The notes beneath the pieces are model-generated. The model saw only the letters and a program-made list of their open reading frames with translations. It did not search any database and had not been told where the DNA came from. Both the position numbers and the translations under genes were made by a program. Shown in pieces: positions 1 through 42,176 of a stretch of 64,000 nt of DNA (its first letter is position 1; each line of letters begins with the position of its first letter). This DNA comes from Scylla paramamosain (Eukaryota; Arthropoda; Malacostraca; Decapoda; Portunidae): the NCBI RefSeq assembly GCF_035594125.1, contig NC_087156.1:21345497-21409496 (forward strand), written 5' to 3'.

Positions 1-176
1 CATACACATGTTAAATATGTACATTAAGGTGCATTTTTGGGTGCATTGCATGAATTTGAATAATGTTTACTTACACAGATTTGTAGTATTGCTCATTGTT
101 ATTGTAAGCCTGTTAACCTTCAGATCATGTGCTGTTGACTCATGTTATAGTTCCGTGGTGACTGGTGTTTCGATAG

Positions 177-29759
<29,583 letters not shown>

Positions 29760-30115
29760 GAGGTTTGATTTCTTATATAGAAAATATTATTGTGACTTAG
29801 GATTTCCATTTCTATTTCTAGATAATCTTATCACTTTTTTTCTTTTGAAATGATTTATTTCAATCATTTTGGGAAAAATAATAATTCATCTTTTGCTCCA
29901 GAAACACTAAAAGATTAAAAGAAAGTAACATTTACTTTGGGTACTGTGTAAACCAGGAACCTTTATTGCAGCAATATGTTAGCTTCCTGGGGACTTGTGC
30001 CTTATGAAATCCTGAACCTACCTTCCTTCCTTCCTCTATGTACATTACTCTGTGTAGGGACTAGGAAAGTGTCCCATGGTGACACAGTTACAATAATATT
30101 TTTGTGAAACACATC

Positions 30116-30121
30116 AATAAA
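30116..30121 (+). terminator. Candidate proximal poly(A) signal of ROCK
   Basis: AATAAA 357 bases after the ROCK stop codon, followed by T-rich sequence. A plausible short 3' UTR end, unproven because the hexamer is common in AT-rich DNA. Confidence 0.35.
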
Positions 30122-33100
30122 TGTGAATAAGATTTTTTTGGTACAAGCCAATTTTATATGTTTATAGACTGTAATACGTTAATGCTTCCAGTGTACATGT
30201 ATAAGTTTCCTTCTTTATCGTCCATTACGGTTAGACTTGTATTATCGATGCAAACATCAAGGAATTGCATTTGTGATTTATGTGTGATTGACAAAATGTT
30301 TAGCTGTATGCTGTTCAGTCAAGGTGGTTCATAATGTTAATGATTAAGTTGTGCAACACCTTGGTCACTTGACAGTTAAATGCCATTTGTGTAAGTCTGA
30401 TTTTGAATGGAGAGAAGTGGGGCACACCTTGATGAACTGTGTTGCGGCTAAGTGTATTTTGTACATAATGATTCATAAGAGTGGCTGTGTGAATGTGTGA
30501 TGAAGTCAAAAATGTTGAGGAAGGCTAAGAATTTTAAGGGATATTTCATAACTGAATGTCATACTGATAAGCCCAGAAACTGAAATGATTAATTAACAAA
30601 TTAAATTTGGTCCAGATCTTTGAAATTTAATTGAAATGAATAGTTTGCATGTTTATTGTTGTTCCTTATTTTGTTCATTATTGTCCAGGTTGCCCAAATT
30701 AGAAAAAGCCTCCAAAATTATGACTCTTCAGCATCTCAACCACATAATTGGTTATTAGCATTGCAGTGAAGTGTGAGGTACAATTACCATTTATATGAAA
30801 AATGGGTCTAGTCTGAATTGGTGTGGAAAATATGATAATTAATTTTCATTAAATCTTTCTCATCCCCTCCTATTATGACTTCATAGACACTTGATCTACT
30901 AACATAGCTCTCAATGTAACCATCTCTCTTGATGATGAATTAAGTATGATGATATGCATGGTGATAATACAGTTCATATATTCCACATTAATCATGAAGC
31001 TTTTTCCTTCTAACAGGACATTTCAGGATTTATCAGTGAAACAAATTTTTGCTGCATCTGTTATAAAGTTAAACAAAATTATTTAAATAATATGATATCT
31101 TTTTAAATTATTTATTTCATCCCAGTTCATGATTCCCAAGTGGCCATTTCTTATATTTCTGTCTCTTTTATGAGACTATTTTCTTTTTCAAGACAAAGCA
31201 AGATAAAAAATATCAAGGAAACTAGATAAATACCAGATATGCATGAAAAATTTATTTTCTTATAAACACATATCAGAATTTGTATGAATTTGACATAACC
31301 TGGAGGATCCTGTTTTTACCAAGAACTGAAGAGTAGTGAGCTTGGTGAGAGGGAAGTGATATGTTTGACAATGTAAAATTCTTTGAATGAGGCTGTTCCT
31401 AACATTGCTCAATTAATGTCCTATCCTTGTAATTTGTCATATATGTCAGCAGAACAAACTAAACTATAACTGAACCTTTGTCTCGCTCATTCGTGTCACC
31501 AAGAATGCCTTGATTACCATTTGTTGAGCTTCCATAGCATAGTATATGCAGAATTATTTCAGCTTTGACATTGTGTAACTTTTTGCATATAACAGTGGAA
31601 ATCATCTGGTCTCAGGTATTGGAATCAAAGCAACTCAGTGTTTGAAATTTCACATGCTCTTTTCTCCTGTCAAAAACAAAAATTTTTTATATATTATTTA
31701 TTTATTTACATTTATTTAAAGAAATGGTTTGCAGAATGCCTATTGGGCATATCAAATAATGATATATCTTGACCAATCTAGTGTTCTGTGTTGGTAAGGT
31801 TGATGTGTTCCTGGGTTATTTTAGATTCACTAATAATATATTGATACTTTGGAAAAAAATTGTTTTAGGTACTCGAGTTGTTTGTACCTACATCAAAAGT
31901 GATACTTAACTACAAATTTATAGACAGATAAATCAAAACAATTGCTCATAAATCATGAAGTGAAGCAGCTGAGTGTTTATGAAAATCATTGTTATTATCC
32001 ATAACGTTAGCATTGTGGAGTAATTTTCAAATCCCTATAGAGCTATGCATACATCCACACCAAATGCAGTATTTTTTTGTATGCATATATTTATTTGGAA
32101 AAAAATCTCGATAATGTAAATTGTACAGTATAAACAGAAATTATGTTTATCAGTAGCCACCCAAAATCATTTCAAAACAAGTTCAGGAAGTATACCTCAG
32201 GATTGTGTTCACAGCTACATTTTTTTTCTTTCTGTTTAAAACCATAATTGTAATTTGATTTTTAAAAGATCAAGCCCAGTAAAAGATATTGAAGCAGATT
32301 CTGTTATGGACCAGTATGGTTTCTTCATAATGAATAATTGCATGAAGTTAAAAATAACAAAAATTGAAATTTCAGGAAAAGCAGCACTTAATTTGCATGT
32401 TAAGAACTTATATCTTTATATTTAGCAAAACTGTGAATTAATTTTACTGATCCACAATCAATCGAAATTCATAGGTGCTAAGTTGGTGGATGAAAGGGTT
32501 CTGCTATATACTTATATGTACCAATGGAAAGTAAGTGCATTGTGTGGCATCATGTCAGCAGTGGCTTATGAGATGACTCTAGACTGAGCTTGGCTCAAGC
32601 TTGACACCAGTTTGTGGGAATACTTGAGGGTAGAGCTTATGCCTATTGAAAGCAGAATCTCATGAGCAGAGCTAAGGTATGTGAAGTATGTGCCTGACAA
32701 AACCTCAACTAAAGCAGTTTGTCAATAAAACAAATTGTGTGTGTCACAATGCCTGGTAGGCTTGAGGCAAATCTACACATCTTGTCATTAAGTACATAAG
32801 TACATGTATATGGAAATTATAGAATTATAACATTCCTTGTTTTTCACTATGGACTGTACCATGTTGCGTTGCATTTGTATGTTTTTGTATGCAAATGTAG
32901 ATACTTTATGGCTATAATATGGTACTTTGGGATGTGTGGAGTTCATCCTTGTTTAATCTGTTGATATAAGTATTCATTATATGCAAATTTGCAGTATGCA
33001 TGGGTTATCTTGAGTGTAGCCCACACACACACACATTAGAAGCCACTGATGTAGTTAATTAATGCAACATGGTAAAGCAAAAGAAGACAATAATAATGAA

Positions 33101-35720
33101 GTGAACTTCATTAAGATTAAAGCTGACAAAATGATGTAAAACATACAGAGCATGAGTAGTTTTTCAGCAGGTGTGAGGGACTGGTAATGTTAAAAGTGAT
33201 CTCAGAGGATAGGATTTCCAGCTCAGCATATGGAAGGTAAGAAACTGGAGTTTTCAGAGTTTCAATAAAAGAATCACATTATTATGATAAAATCTGAACT
33301 TGTAACAACCTAATAGGTACAGATGCCCTAAAGAGACCCTACATTCAGAATAACATGATGCCTAATATATATTGATAATATATGAGATGCAGACATCCTG
33401 AAAGCACTGTAATATTAAATTTTTATTGTTTTTATGTTTATACTATTTACTGTTATCATTGCAGATATATTATTTTTCATATACAAAAAATCCATTTGTG
33501 CATATAACTCAGCTTTTTGCTTAATGATCACTGTTAATAATCTTAGCATTGAGATCTATTTTACTATTTAACATTAGTCTACTGCTGTAAAACCATAAAT
33601 TTATTACCTTTTCATAAATCCATAACTATGCATGGCAGCAAATCTGGAAATGCAAAAAGAGAAAATACATTAATTTTACCAATTATAGGTCTACTTTCCA
33701 TACTGTATATTGTTGATTGTGTATCTTTATAGTAATAAGGTTTCCTTAAATTGTTTCTTAAAGGAATAAAGTAATTTTGATACAAAATTTTTTGTATATA
33801 AATTTAATGAAAATGTATAATTATGTATTTATGTATGTTAAGTGTGCCAAGTTGCTCAGTTCATGAAATAACACATGTGCTGTTCTTAGCTACAATGTTT
33901 GTACTTTTACAACAGAATCCCTCAGCCTCTAAAGCCCTTGCAGTTTCACTGAGCAGTAGATATTGTTATGGCTTCAGTTTCATACAAAGTAATGATCACT
34001 CATGTCAGCTCAAAGTTCTTAATTATTTTGATGCCAGTAACATGAAGACAAAAGCCTAGATAAAAATTTGAAAAACTTAATTGGTTTTGTTTTAACTTGT
34101 GCAGCATCGATAATATGTTATGTGCTAACTTTATGAAATGCACTGTTTATCAACAATGTATACTATTATCACTTTGTTTTCTTTGTAACAGGATGCTAAT
34201 TTGGAATTTGGAGCAGTGCATCATCTTTCCCTCCTGGCACCCTAATCCACCACTACCCTCATCTCATTGTTTTGCCTCACCACACCTTTTAACACCAAAC
34301 TCCAGCCTAGAGCCTTACAGTACTCCACTGTTCTCTTTGGTCATACTTCCACACCCCTCACACTTCAATATCATCACTCTTACCTTCCTTTTCTGTCTTT
34401 TTCCATCATCCCTTGTGTGCAAGAAAAAATGTACAACTTTGCTATTAGCATCAGTTTTGCACCACTAGCAGATGCTGGAAAATTAGTAATGCAATTATTA
34501 CAATATTGTGTAGTTTATTCCATAATGTGTAATAGTTAGTTGGAAGACATACCTGATAAGTGAGGGAGGCATTATGAATGATTTGTGGGGCTCACCAGAG
34601 GGTTCTTGTCACTGTCTACTTCCCCTTCTGTACACCGTATGGCAGGAGTATAAGTATTTCTGCAGTGGCTTTTCACAAGATTTAGTGTATCTAGTTTCTG
34701 CTAAACTAAAGATTACAGAATCTGGCTGGGTACCAGTGTACTGATATAGGCTGATGCTGCACAGGTTAATGAAATCCATCCTCCACAAACCTCTTTCAAT
34801 ACTGAAGAATGTTTTTTCCACTGATTTTCCCTTAAAAAAAAGAAAAAAAAAAGATAAACAATAAATAAATAATTATAATAATAAAGTAAAAAATACATGT
34901 AAACCAATCTACTATAGACTGCTAACTAATGCATATCCACAGACGCTGCAGTGAGTCCTTGCTTTCATAATGGGTTTGGTGTCAATCCCATGGCCAGTTG
35001 TATGAAATCTCAGTATGGGGAACTTTCTTACATAAGTTTCTGTTTCATTGTGTGTGTGTGTGTGTGTGTGTGTGTATTTGCGTGCGTGCATGCAAGCATA
35101 TGAGTGTGTGCATGTGTGCATTATATGTGTCTCTGCAAACACATATAATACATTACGGGAACATTTACCATAATTTTGTTTGGAAATTACAAATCTGTGA
35201 TCTCAAAATTAATTTCAGAAATTTCCCAACTTAATATTATTTGTCTAAGATGTCCCAGACAACAGATTTTAAATGTGTGTTTGTATATTTTATATAAAAA
35301 AAACCAGCTCACTGTTGGTCCAGCACATGCCATATTCAGTGAAATATTTATATTTTGAAGAAATTAGAGTTTTATAAATTATTTTGCTGTTCTAGTGAAA
35401 AATTTGATGTATTTTCTGCTCTATGTGTTTGTTGATCATTAGATTTTAACAATAATAGAATGATTGTGCTAGAGGGACATGTTTTAGACAGTATTGAACT
35501 TTTTTTAAAGCTATTGTTGCTAGAAACATAAAATTCATCTATCAGGATCACATACACAGTAGCTTCATAAAAGAATCTATTATTCCAGGCTATTGACGTG
35601 CATTTTTTATTGTAATAAAAATCCTTCTAATATATTTTATTATTTTATTTTTTTTTATACTACTTTGATCAAATATCATGAAGTACGTTATAAGATTTTT
35701 ACTTGTAGTGTCTTGTGTTA

Positions 35721-35726
35721 AATAAA
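35721..35726 (+). terminator. Candidate distal poly(A) signal
   Basis: AATAAA followed about 25 bases later by a T/G-rich stretch. It could end a long ROCK 3' UTR of about 6 kb; weak evidence. Confidence 0.25.
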
Positions 35727-36977
35727 AGCTTTGTATATGGCTTGTATAATACTGAAACTTTTGTAACAAAAGTTAGATAACACTCAGTGACTAGCATTTA
35801 AGGGAGACAATCCCAATTCCAGCCTGTTGCCTCAGTATTCAGAAATGGTCACCACCACTATAGGGTTACCATTGTTATAGTTATTGTGAGGTTTGCTGCA
35901 GTGAAACTCAAAATAGGTTTTTCTCTTTACATATATGACATAGCTATTTATATATGCCTACCATAGCTGTAGTTACACAAATTGCCTTGCATGTTACAGA
36001 GTCATTATGTAGCAAGTGAATGTTGAAATGTTTTGTTCATTCATGGTCCATATTGTTCTTCTCATTGTAAAATAACATTTTATGGCAGCAGGCAGGATCC
36101 CCTTAGTGCCTGAGGACACCGTGTGATTATTAATGCTTTGCAACATCACAGCTCTGCAGAAATATTCTTGAAAGCTTGATGTTTGTTCATATTAATTGGC
36201 TTCACCTATGTGCCAATTTCTTGTCATCACTATTAATATAATGTACTTTTCTTGATTTCAATTCCTTTATTTTTTATGAACAGTACTTTCAAGCAGGCAG
36301 TGATTCACCCATATATTACCATTCATGCATTATACAACATTGTGCATTTTTAGATGTGCTGCATTGCTGTGGAGCTGTGAAGTTTGACCAATGCACAGCT
36401 ATCCTGGCCACCTCATGAGGAGGTGAGCAGGTGAACACCCCAGCAGAGTGAAGGTTGTGTCAGCTGTTGTGTACAAACATAGGTTTACCCCACTCCAGGA
36501 CAGATCCCTTGTGGGCATGTGGCAGACCTGTCATTTGCTTGCATTCAATGGACCATAAAGCTGAGATTTTTTCCAAATGTTAGACATCTCAAGTATAGTC
36601 AATCAGTCCAAAATCTATGAAATACATCTCTGTAGAAGTTTTAGTGGCCATGTTATCATTACAAGAATGAATAGTGAAACTAGAAATTAAGGTCATTTTG
36701 AAGATTGTTCCCATTAAAGGAACATCTCAGTCAGCCACATGCCAATAAGCTATGAAATGAGGTCCTCAGGTTGTTTCCTGCACTAAAAGATTTAGCTGTG
36801 GCTTGTCTACACATCATGGTGGGGTCAGGATGGCTCTCTACTTTTTATTCCATGTGTTTCTTTTTTATGATGTGTTGGAGTTAACATGTACAATTCAGTC
36901 ACTATTACATTGTTCCTTATTATTACATATAATTACTGTAAAGTTAATAAAAGACATGAACTTACTCATAATTTTTT

Positions 36978-37138
36978 CATCAGCATTATCACAGCCACTG
37001 GGCGGAGATCCAGAGAAAGCAATGACGGTGCATGTCCAGACATGTCAGGCTTTTGGCCGGTACAGCATGCACTTTTCTAAGGATGAAGAAAAACAATGGT
37101 GGGATTTCCAGTACCATCCCTCTTCACCTAACAGTTGA
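36978..37138 (+). CDS. Possible orphan terminal exon, unknown product
   Basis: After a T-rich acceptor-like TTTTTTCATCAG the plus frame reads LSQPLGGDPEKAMTVHVQTC and then FGRYSMHFSKDEEKQWW to a stop at 37136-37138. Composition is coding-like against AT-rich spacer, but I recognise no family. It could be an alternative last exon of ROCK, the last exon of an unseen gene, or a fragment of a repeat. Weak. Confidence 0.25.
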
Positions 37139-37259
37139 CAAAAGGAACAAGTTAAATGGAAATATTGGCTGATCTATCAGTATTCCAGGATAGCAGAGTT
37201 GAGGCATTTACATGTATGCATTCACTTATTCATATAATAAGTCTTCCCATGCATCTCAG

Positions 37260-37413
37260 TAGCCGTCGAAGAAAGAGAGGACTTCTCACTGCTCACAATA
37301 CACGAGGGTCTATTGCGCAGCTTATATTAGCAACATCTCGAGCAGGCTACAACAGCAGAACTGATATACCTCTGATCAACTATAATAAATCCATCCCCTT
37401 CCCACCGACTTGA
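37260..37413 (+). CDS. Second possible orphan exon, unknown product
   Basis: After CCATGCATCTCAG the frame reads SRRRKRGLLTAHNTRGSIAQ and LILATSRAGYNSRTDI to a stop at 37411-37413. It is richer in CpG than its surroundings. An ATAATAAA hexamer overlaps the end. No family recognised. Confidence 0.22.
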
Positions 37414-38340
37414 GCCGTTATATTTCTTTGGGTACATTTACATCCGCACTTCATTCATCCCCATTTTATGTAACTACTCTTCCCTGCTCCACAGGAACCC
37501 TCTTGCATTTGACAACTTCCTCATACCCCGTTCTTTTGGTATCCATATCTACATCTCAACACAGACAATTCTCCCTATATCTTTCTTTTTTTAACTCATT
37601 CTGAGCTTCACCATCCAAGAGGAAAAGTTATCCTAAATAAATAAGTCTTCTTGAGGTAATCAGTGAGTTTTCAAATCCTTTCAATTTAGCTTTAGGACTC
37701 CTTGACTTTCCAATAACCACATCGTTTTCTTAAAAAAATAAATAAATAAAATAATAATAATAAATACAAAGTAAAAAAAAATAAATAAAAAAAAAATAAA
37801 AATAAAAATGGATAAAAATCAAGAAGAAATCATAGTAACAAGGTTTGGTATTGAATTGAAGTTTCTAACAAAGTTGAAATAATTAAAATCTATCAATTAA
37901 TAAAGGCTTTGAAGGAAGCTGAAGGTGTTAATCGGAAACGAAAGCCACGGTGGCATGGTGGGGGGGAAGGGTAAGTAAGGTAAAGGAGTACGTGTGTGGA
38001 AGCTCTTCTGTTGTAGCCATCTCTGGAGTAATCGCGGAGGAAGCGAGGTGTCAGATAGATGGATGGTGAAGTATCATTTGCAATGATGTTTTTCATACAT
38101 AAACCAGAAAAAAAGGCTTCTATAACAGTAGCTCTTGGCGTTTGATTTTTGTTAGCGTGTTCATTTTCCTGATTATTTATCCTTAAAGCCGTTTATCATT
38201 ATTTTGAGGCTGAAAACACCGAACAAATTTGGTTTGATACAAACCTAAAGCGTACAGTACACAACCACAGCTGCTGTTCCTATTTACGCATTTTGGAAAA
38301 CTATCAGACTGACCCCTACGATAAATGTAACAAATCAGCA
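37414..38340. other. AT-rich spacer
   Basis: No gene seen. Includes an A-rich low-complexity run at 37730-37810. Otherwise unremarkable DNA upstream of the PLCXD leader. Confidence 0.5.
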
Positions 38341-38344
38341 ATGT

Positions 38345-38560
38345 TCCCCGTCGTCATGGTGTGTGGCAAGCGGAGGCGGGCGGGGGCGAGGTGGGGGAAG
38401 AGAGCAGCGCGTGCGAGAACCCGCCGCTCCTGCCGGTGCCTGCTGAGGTGGCACCGGCTAGTGAGACTTCAGCTTTAGGCCGCAGTGGACGGTAGTGGAC
38501 GAGACTCGCTGGGTGCTCGTGGCAGACCCTCTGAGGCTGCTGACACACTTGGCTCTATTC
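38345..38560 (+). promoter_or_regulatory. GC-rich block, likely promoter or 5' leader of the PLCXD gene
   Basis: A GC- and CpG-rich island in AT-rich DNA with GGCGGGCGGGGGCG-type boxes near 38373-38388, about 1.1 kb before the PLCXD start codon. An acceptor-like CTGCAG ending at 39383 implies at least one non-coding 5' exon upstream, and this block is the best candidate for it. No TATA box or initiator assigned. Confidence 0.4.
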
Positions 38561-38766
38561 TGGTTAGCGTGCATTTGTGGAGAGCTTTTATTTCCGTTGA
38601 AGTGAGACATGTGGACTTGCAGAACAATGATACAACATACTGACTGTCATTAGGGTGTCGATGTGGTGAGTGTGAGGCGTCTTGAAGCGTTGTGAGGATC
38701 ATCCTACTTGACCGGTTTGTACGTAACCCACAGCTGTTTGCTTTTGTCTCAGAGAGAGTGGCGTGC

Positions 38767-38768
<2 letters not shown>

Positions 38769-38813
<45 letters not shown>

Positions 38814-38853
38814 CACATATAAATAGTGACTGACAAGATAAGATAAGACTTAC

Positions 38854-38889
<36 letters not shown>
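38769..38889 (+). repeat. (AG)n and (AC)n microsatellites in the 5' region
   Basis: About 40 bases of AG (38769-38808), then about 34 bases of AC (38856-38889), between the GC-rich block and the first coding exon. Confidence 0.95.
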
Positions 38890-38890
<1 letters not shown>

Positions 38891-39387
38891 CGTAATAGTG
38901 GACGCTGGATGTGTTGGATCCACAACTGATGCAAATGTCGAGATCTTCGAGCACATTCCTGTGAGGTGGTCTTTTTTAGCAATCGCATAAATTTCTTTGT
39001 TTTCTGTGTGCTAAATTAAATATTGCGGAAAAAAAAAAAAAAAATCAAACGGCACCGGAAAGATATCGCTGAGCGTCTCCTGGAGTGTTGCCAAGAAGTG
39101 GAACACAGTACAGTTTTGTTTGCTCATCTCTGTTAGATATTGCAAGGCTGTGAATTGAGACTCTTGATTACATGTTTCTGATGAGTATTTAATATATAAT
39201 TAATAAAGCGCTTTCTCCATGTACCAGGACAATATCATTACTTAGTACCTGGAGATCGTCATTGCGAATGGTCACAGAAAGATAAAAAGACATAGATATA
39301 GAAATTGATATTGTAAAACCTGTTGTTTTTCACACTTTTTAACTAGACACTTTCATGGTAATTTATATCCAAATTTCCTGCAGGAAA

Positions 39388-39477
39388 ATGGTGCCCCGAA
39401 GATTGCCGCAGCCCGAAGGATCACACCTGGGCTGCGGGCAGTGGCTCGGCAGCGGAGGGAATTATGAACAGGAGTAG
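39388..39477 (+). promoter_or_regulatory. In-frame upstream ORF abutting the PLCXD start
   Basis: ATG at 39388 opens 29 codons (MVPRRLPQPEGSHLGCGQWL, then nine more) and ends at TAG 39475-39477, which directly touches the PLCXD ATG at 39478 in the same frame. Such an arrangement can regulate start choice by re-initiation, or give an N-terminally extended protein by stop readthrough. It follows an acceptor-like site ending at 39383. Function is inference. Confidence 0.5.
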
Positions 39478-40321
39478 ATGGGCGATGAAAAGTTCACTGA
39501 GCAGGCCAGCACCGACAGCCTCTGGCAGAGTGGGGATCTGAAAGGACTCGCCAGTCATGACAGTCTTACGAGAAAGGAAGGAGGAGAACCGCTCTTCTTC
39601 AGGATTGAGGATGCACTTCGCCGCCAGGCCGCTGAAGGCAGTGGGAAGGAACTCACCGGGCCTCTGGTGTCACGGTCCGATAGACCTGCTTCAGTCTCGA
39701 CGTTTGAGGGCGTGAAGGACTGCGGTACTAAACAGAGAAGATGTTTCCCTTTCCCTTGGAAGGCGCGGGAAGTGAAATCAAAGGAATCCCAGGAGAATGG
39801 TCATCCCCGCCCCAAAACACACTTTGCCGCAACTCCCACCCTCGAAAATCCCTCCAACGACCTGTCCATGCAGGTGTCCGGAGAGGGACGTAAAAGACCG
39901 ACCTCCAACATAGGAGCTTGGCTTGTAAGCGAATCTAATGACATCTGCCAGCTGGATCTCACCCTTGCCCACAACGCCCGCAGCAACCACGACAAGGCTG
40001 TGGGGGACTTCACTTCGGTCACCTTCGAACTCGAGGATTTTAGTGATATAGAGGAAAACAATGAAATCCCCGGTAGTGCGCTGTCACTCCCCAACACTCA
40101 GGAGGCCGACACCAAGCTCCAGGAGGCCCGGCCTTTCATTTCAAAGGAAGATTCGCTCTTCGTGACGTCTCATTCTCTTGGTCACCATCTGCCTCCACTT
40201 GAGAAACAGGTGGTGCTTGATAGCGAAATCATCACAAACTCTAGTCTCAATCTCGAGTCATGGATGTCCCGCCTTCCCCGGGTCCTCCAACAGCTGCCTC
40301 TCAATCATCTCTACATCCCAG
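39478..40321 (+). CDS. PLCXD coding exon 1: N-terminal extension
   Basis: 281 codons plus one base before GTAATG. Encodes the Ser/Glu/Lys-rich extension with a basic patch (KQRRCFPFPWKAREVKSK), an acidic stretch (FELEDFSDIEENNE), and finally WMSRLPRVLQQLPLNHLYIP entering the X domain. Confidence 0.9.
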
Positions 40322-41515
40322 GTAATGGCAATCTTCTTACACTACAGGTAGAGGCAATAGCCATGAGTTTAGCATAGTGATGGTTGCATATGTGCATGCC
40401 GGGCAAGTATGTTTGACGACTCACAGAAAAATTATAGCTCCCTCAGAACATCTCTTTATCACGATGAACTCGCTTTGCGTGAGTCTGTCAAACTTTTCTG
40501 CTATAGCTTCGTCGCTCACCTTTCTCTTTTATCGACTCGGAAGGCGCGTGGACAAGTGACACAATGGCCGTTTGTTACTCACATAGTTATACTTGATTTC
40601 ATAGTCTTTATTATGTAGGAAAGTACAGAGTTTTAACAGCATTCTTTGTTGTAGTTGTAGTATGGTGTGTCCTGAACCCTCGCGATAGGTCAGGTATTGA
40701 TGAGTGGAGGGGCAATGCTGGGCTGGATAGGCCTCCCTCTGCCCTATTCTTGTTCCTTTACAGAGGACACTAGTTATTCACATACATGAGTATATTAAGT
40801 ATTTTTCCCCACTGTATAATATCTCGACAGTAATTAGCGGATCATTTAATTAACTGAGTTGATCATGTGCTTTACAAAATATTACATTAATCCTCACCAA
40901 ATTTTATGCAATCTACTGAGCAGCTGTTTATGTTTCGCTGCACACCACTAAACCAGTACTCCTGAGACAAGTCACCGCAATGCCTCAGGTTGTGTTCCGG
41001 AACGGAGTACAAGGAAGGATAGACGTGTTTTGAAGTATTCGGTGTCCTTGGCCCCTTTGCTCCAGTATGGAGATATGTTGTCTGCGGGGAAGATTTGTCA
41101 TTAGTAAACGTCGATCACCATTGTGGTGTGTACTAATGGGGCCATTATATCCACACCATCACGTCACGAACAGGGACAGCCCGCAGGAATATTAATTTGA
41201 CTAGCGAGGAGGAAAGTGATGGTCATGCTATTTTACCAACTGTGGTGATGACGTGGTTTGCTCCTCAAAACTCAAGCTCCGTGCGACCTAATTAATCTTG
41301 CGGTCATCCAACTGTCACTGATATTTCTTTCGTCTCCGAATATCCAATTTCCTCCTCCGTTCTTGAGTGTATTGTTCAGGTACCCATTCATTCATGCGCC
41401 CGGTCATTCATTCCATACGAGAGTGTCAGGTTAATTGTTATGAAGACAGATGATAGCGTCTTAATATTGAATTTGTGGTATTTTATGTCCAGTATTACAC
41501 ACACACACACACACA

Positions 41516-41559
<44 letters not shown>

Positions 41560-41780
41560 TCAGAAATAATTACTACCACCATCACAACAACCAACACAAT
41601 CAAGAAATTAGTATTGGGGGGCCTTGTTCACGTCCTGTCCTCGCCTTACACCACTTAGAACCGAACAGTATTCAACTTGAGAGGCGCCGCGCAAATTGCT
41701 TAATATATGCAAGCCAATTTCTTTTTGTCATCCTGAAATAAAGACGATGTGTGATGCGTGTGTTGGGAGGGAGACACGCT

Positions 41781-41820
<40 letters not shown>

Positions 41821-41875
41821 GCTAGGTGAACATGTTGGTGAGGTGAAGGCGGGAGGAGGGGGGGAAAGCACGCAA

Positions 41876-41959
<84 letters not shown>

Positions 41960-41972
41960 ATTATTATTATTA

Positions 41973-42024
<52 letters not shown>

Positions 42025-42031
42025 CATCATC

Positions 42032-42099
<68 letters not shown>

Positions 42100-42117
42100 T
42101 ACTACTACTACTACTAG

Positions 42118-42176
<59 letters not shown>

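Larger units (their letters stand above)
29760..36970 (+). other. ROCK 3' UTR and AT-rich spacer
   Basis: No protein-coding signal seen. The proximal part must be ROCK 3' UTR. The rest is AT-rich with short T-rich and (TG)n tracts, the longest at about 35050-35074. Several AATAAA hexamers could mark alternative ends (30116, 33765, 35721). I see no RNA gene or mobile element that I can name here. Confidence 0.5.
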
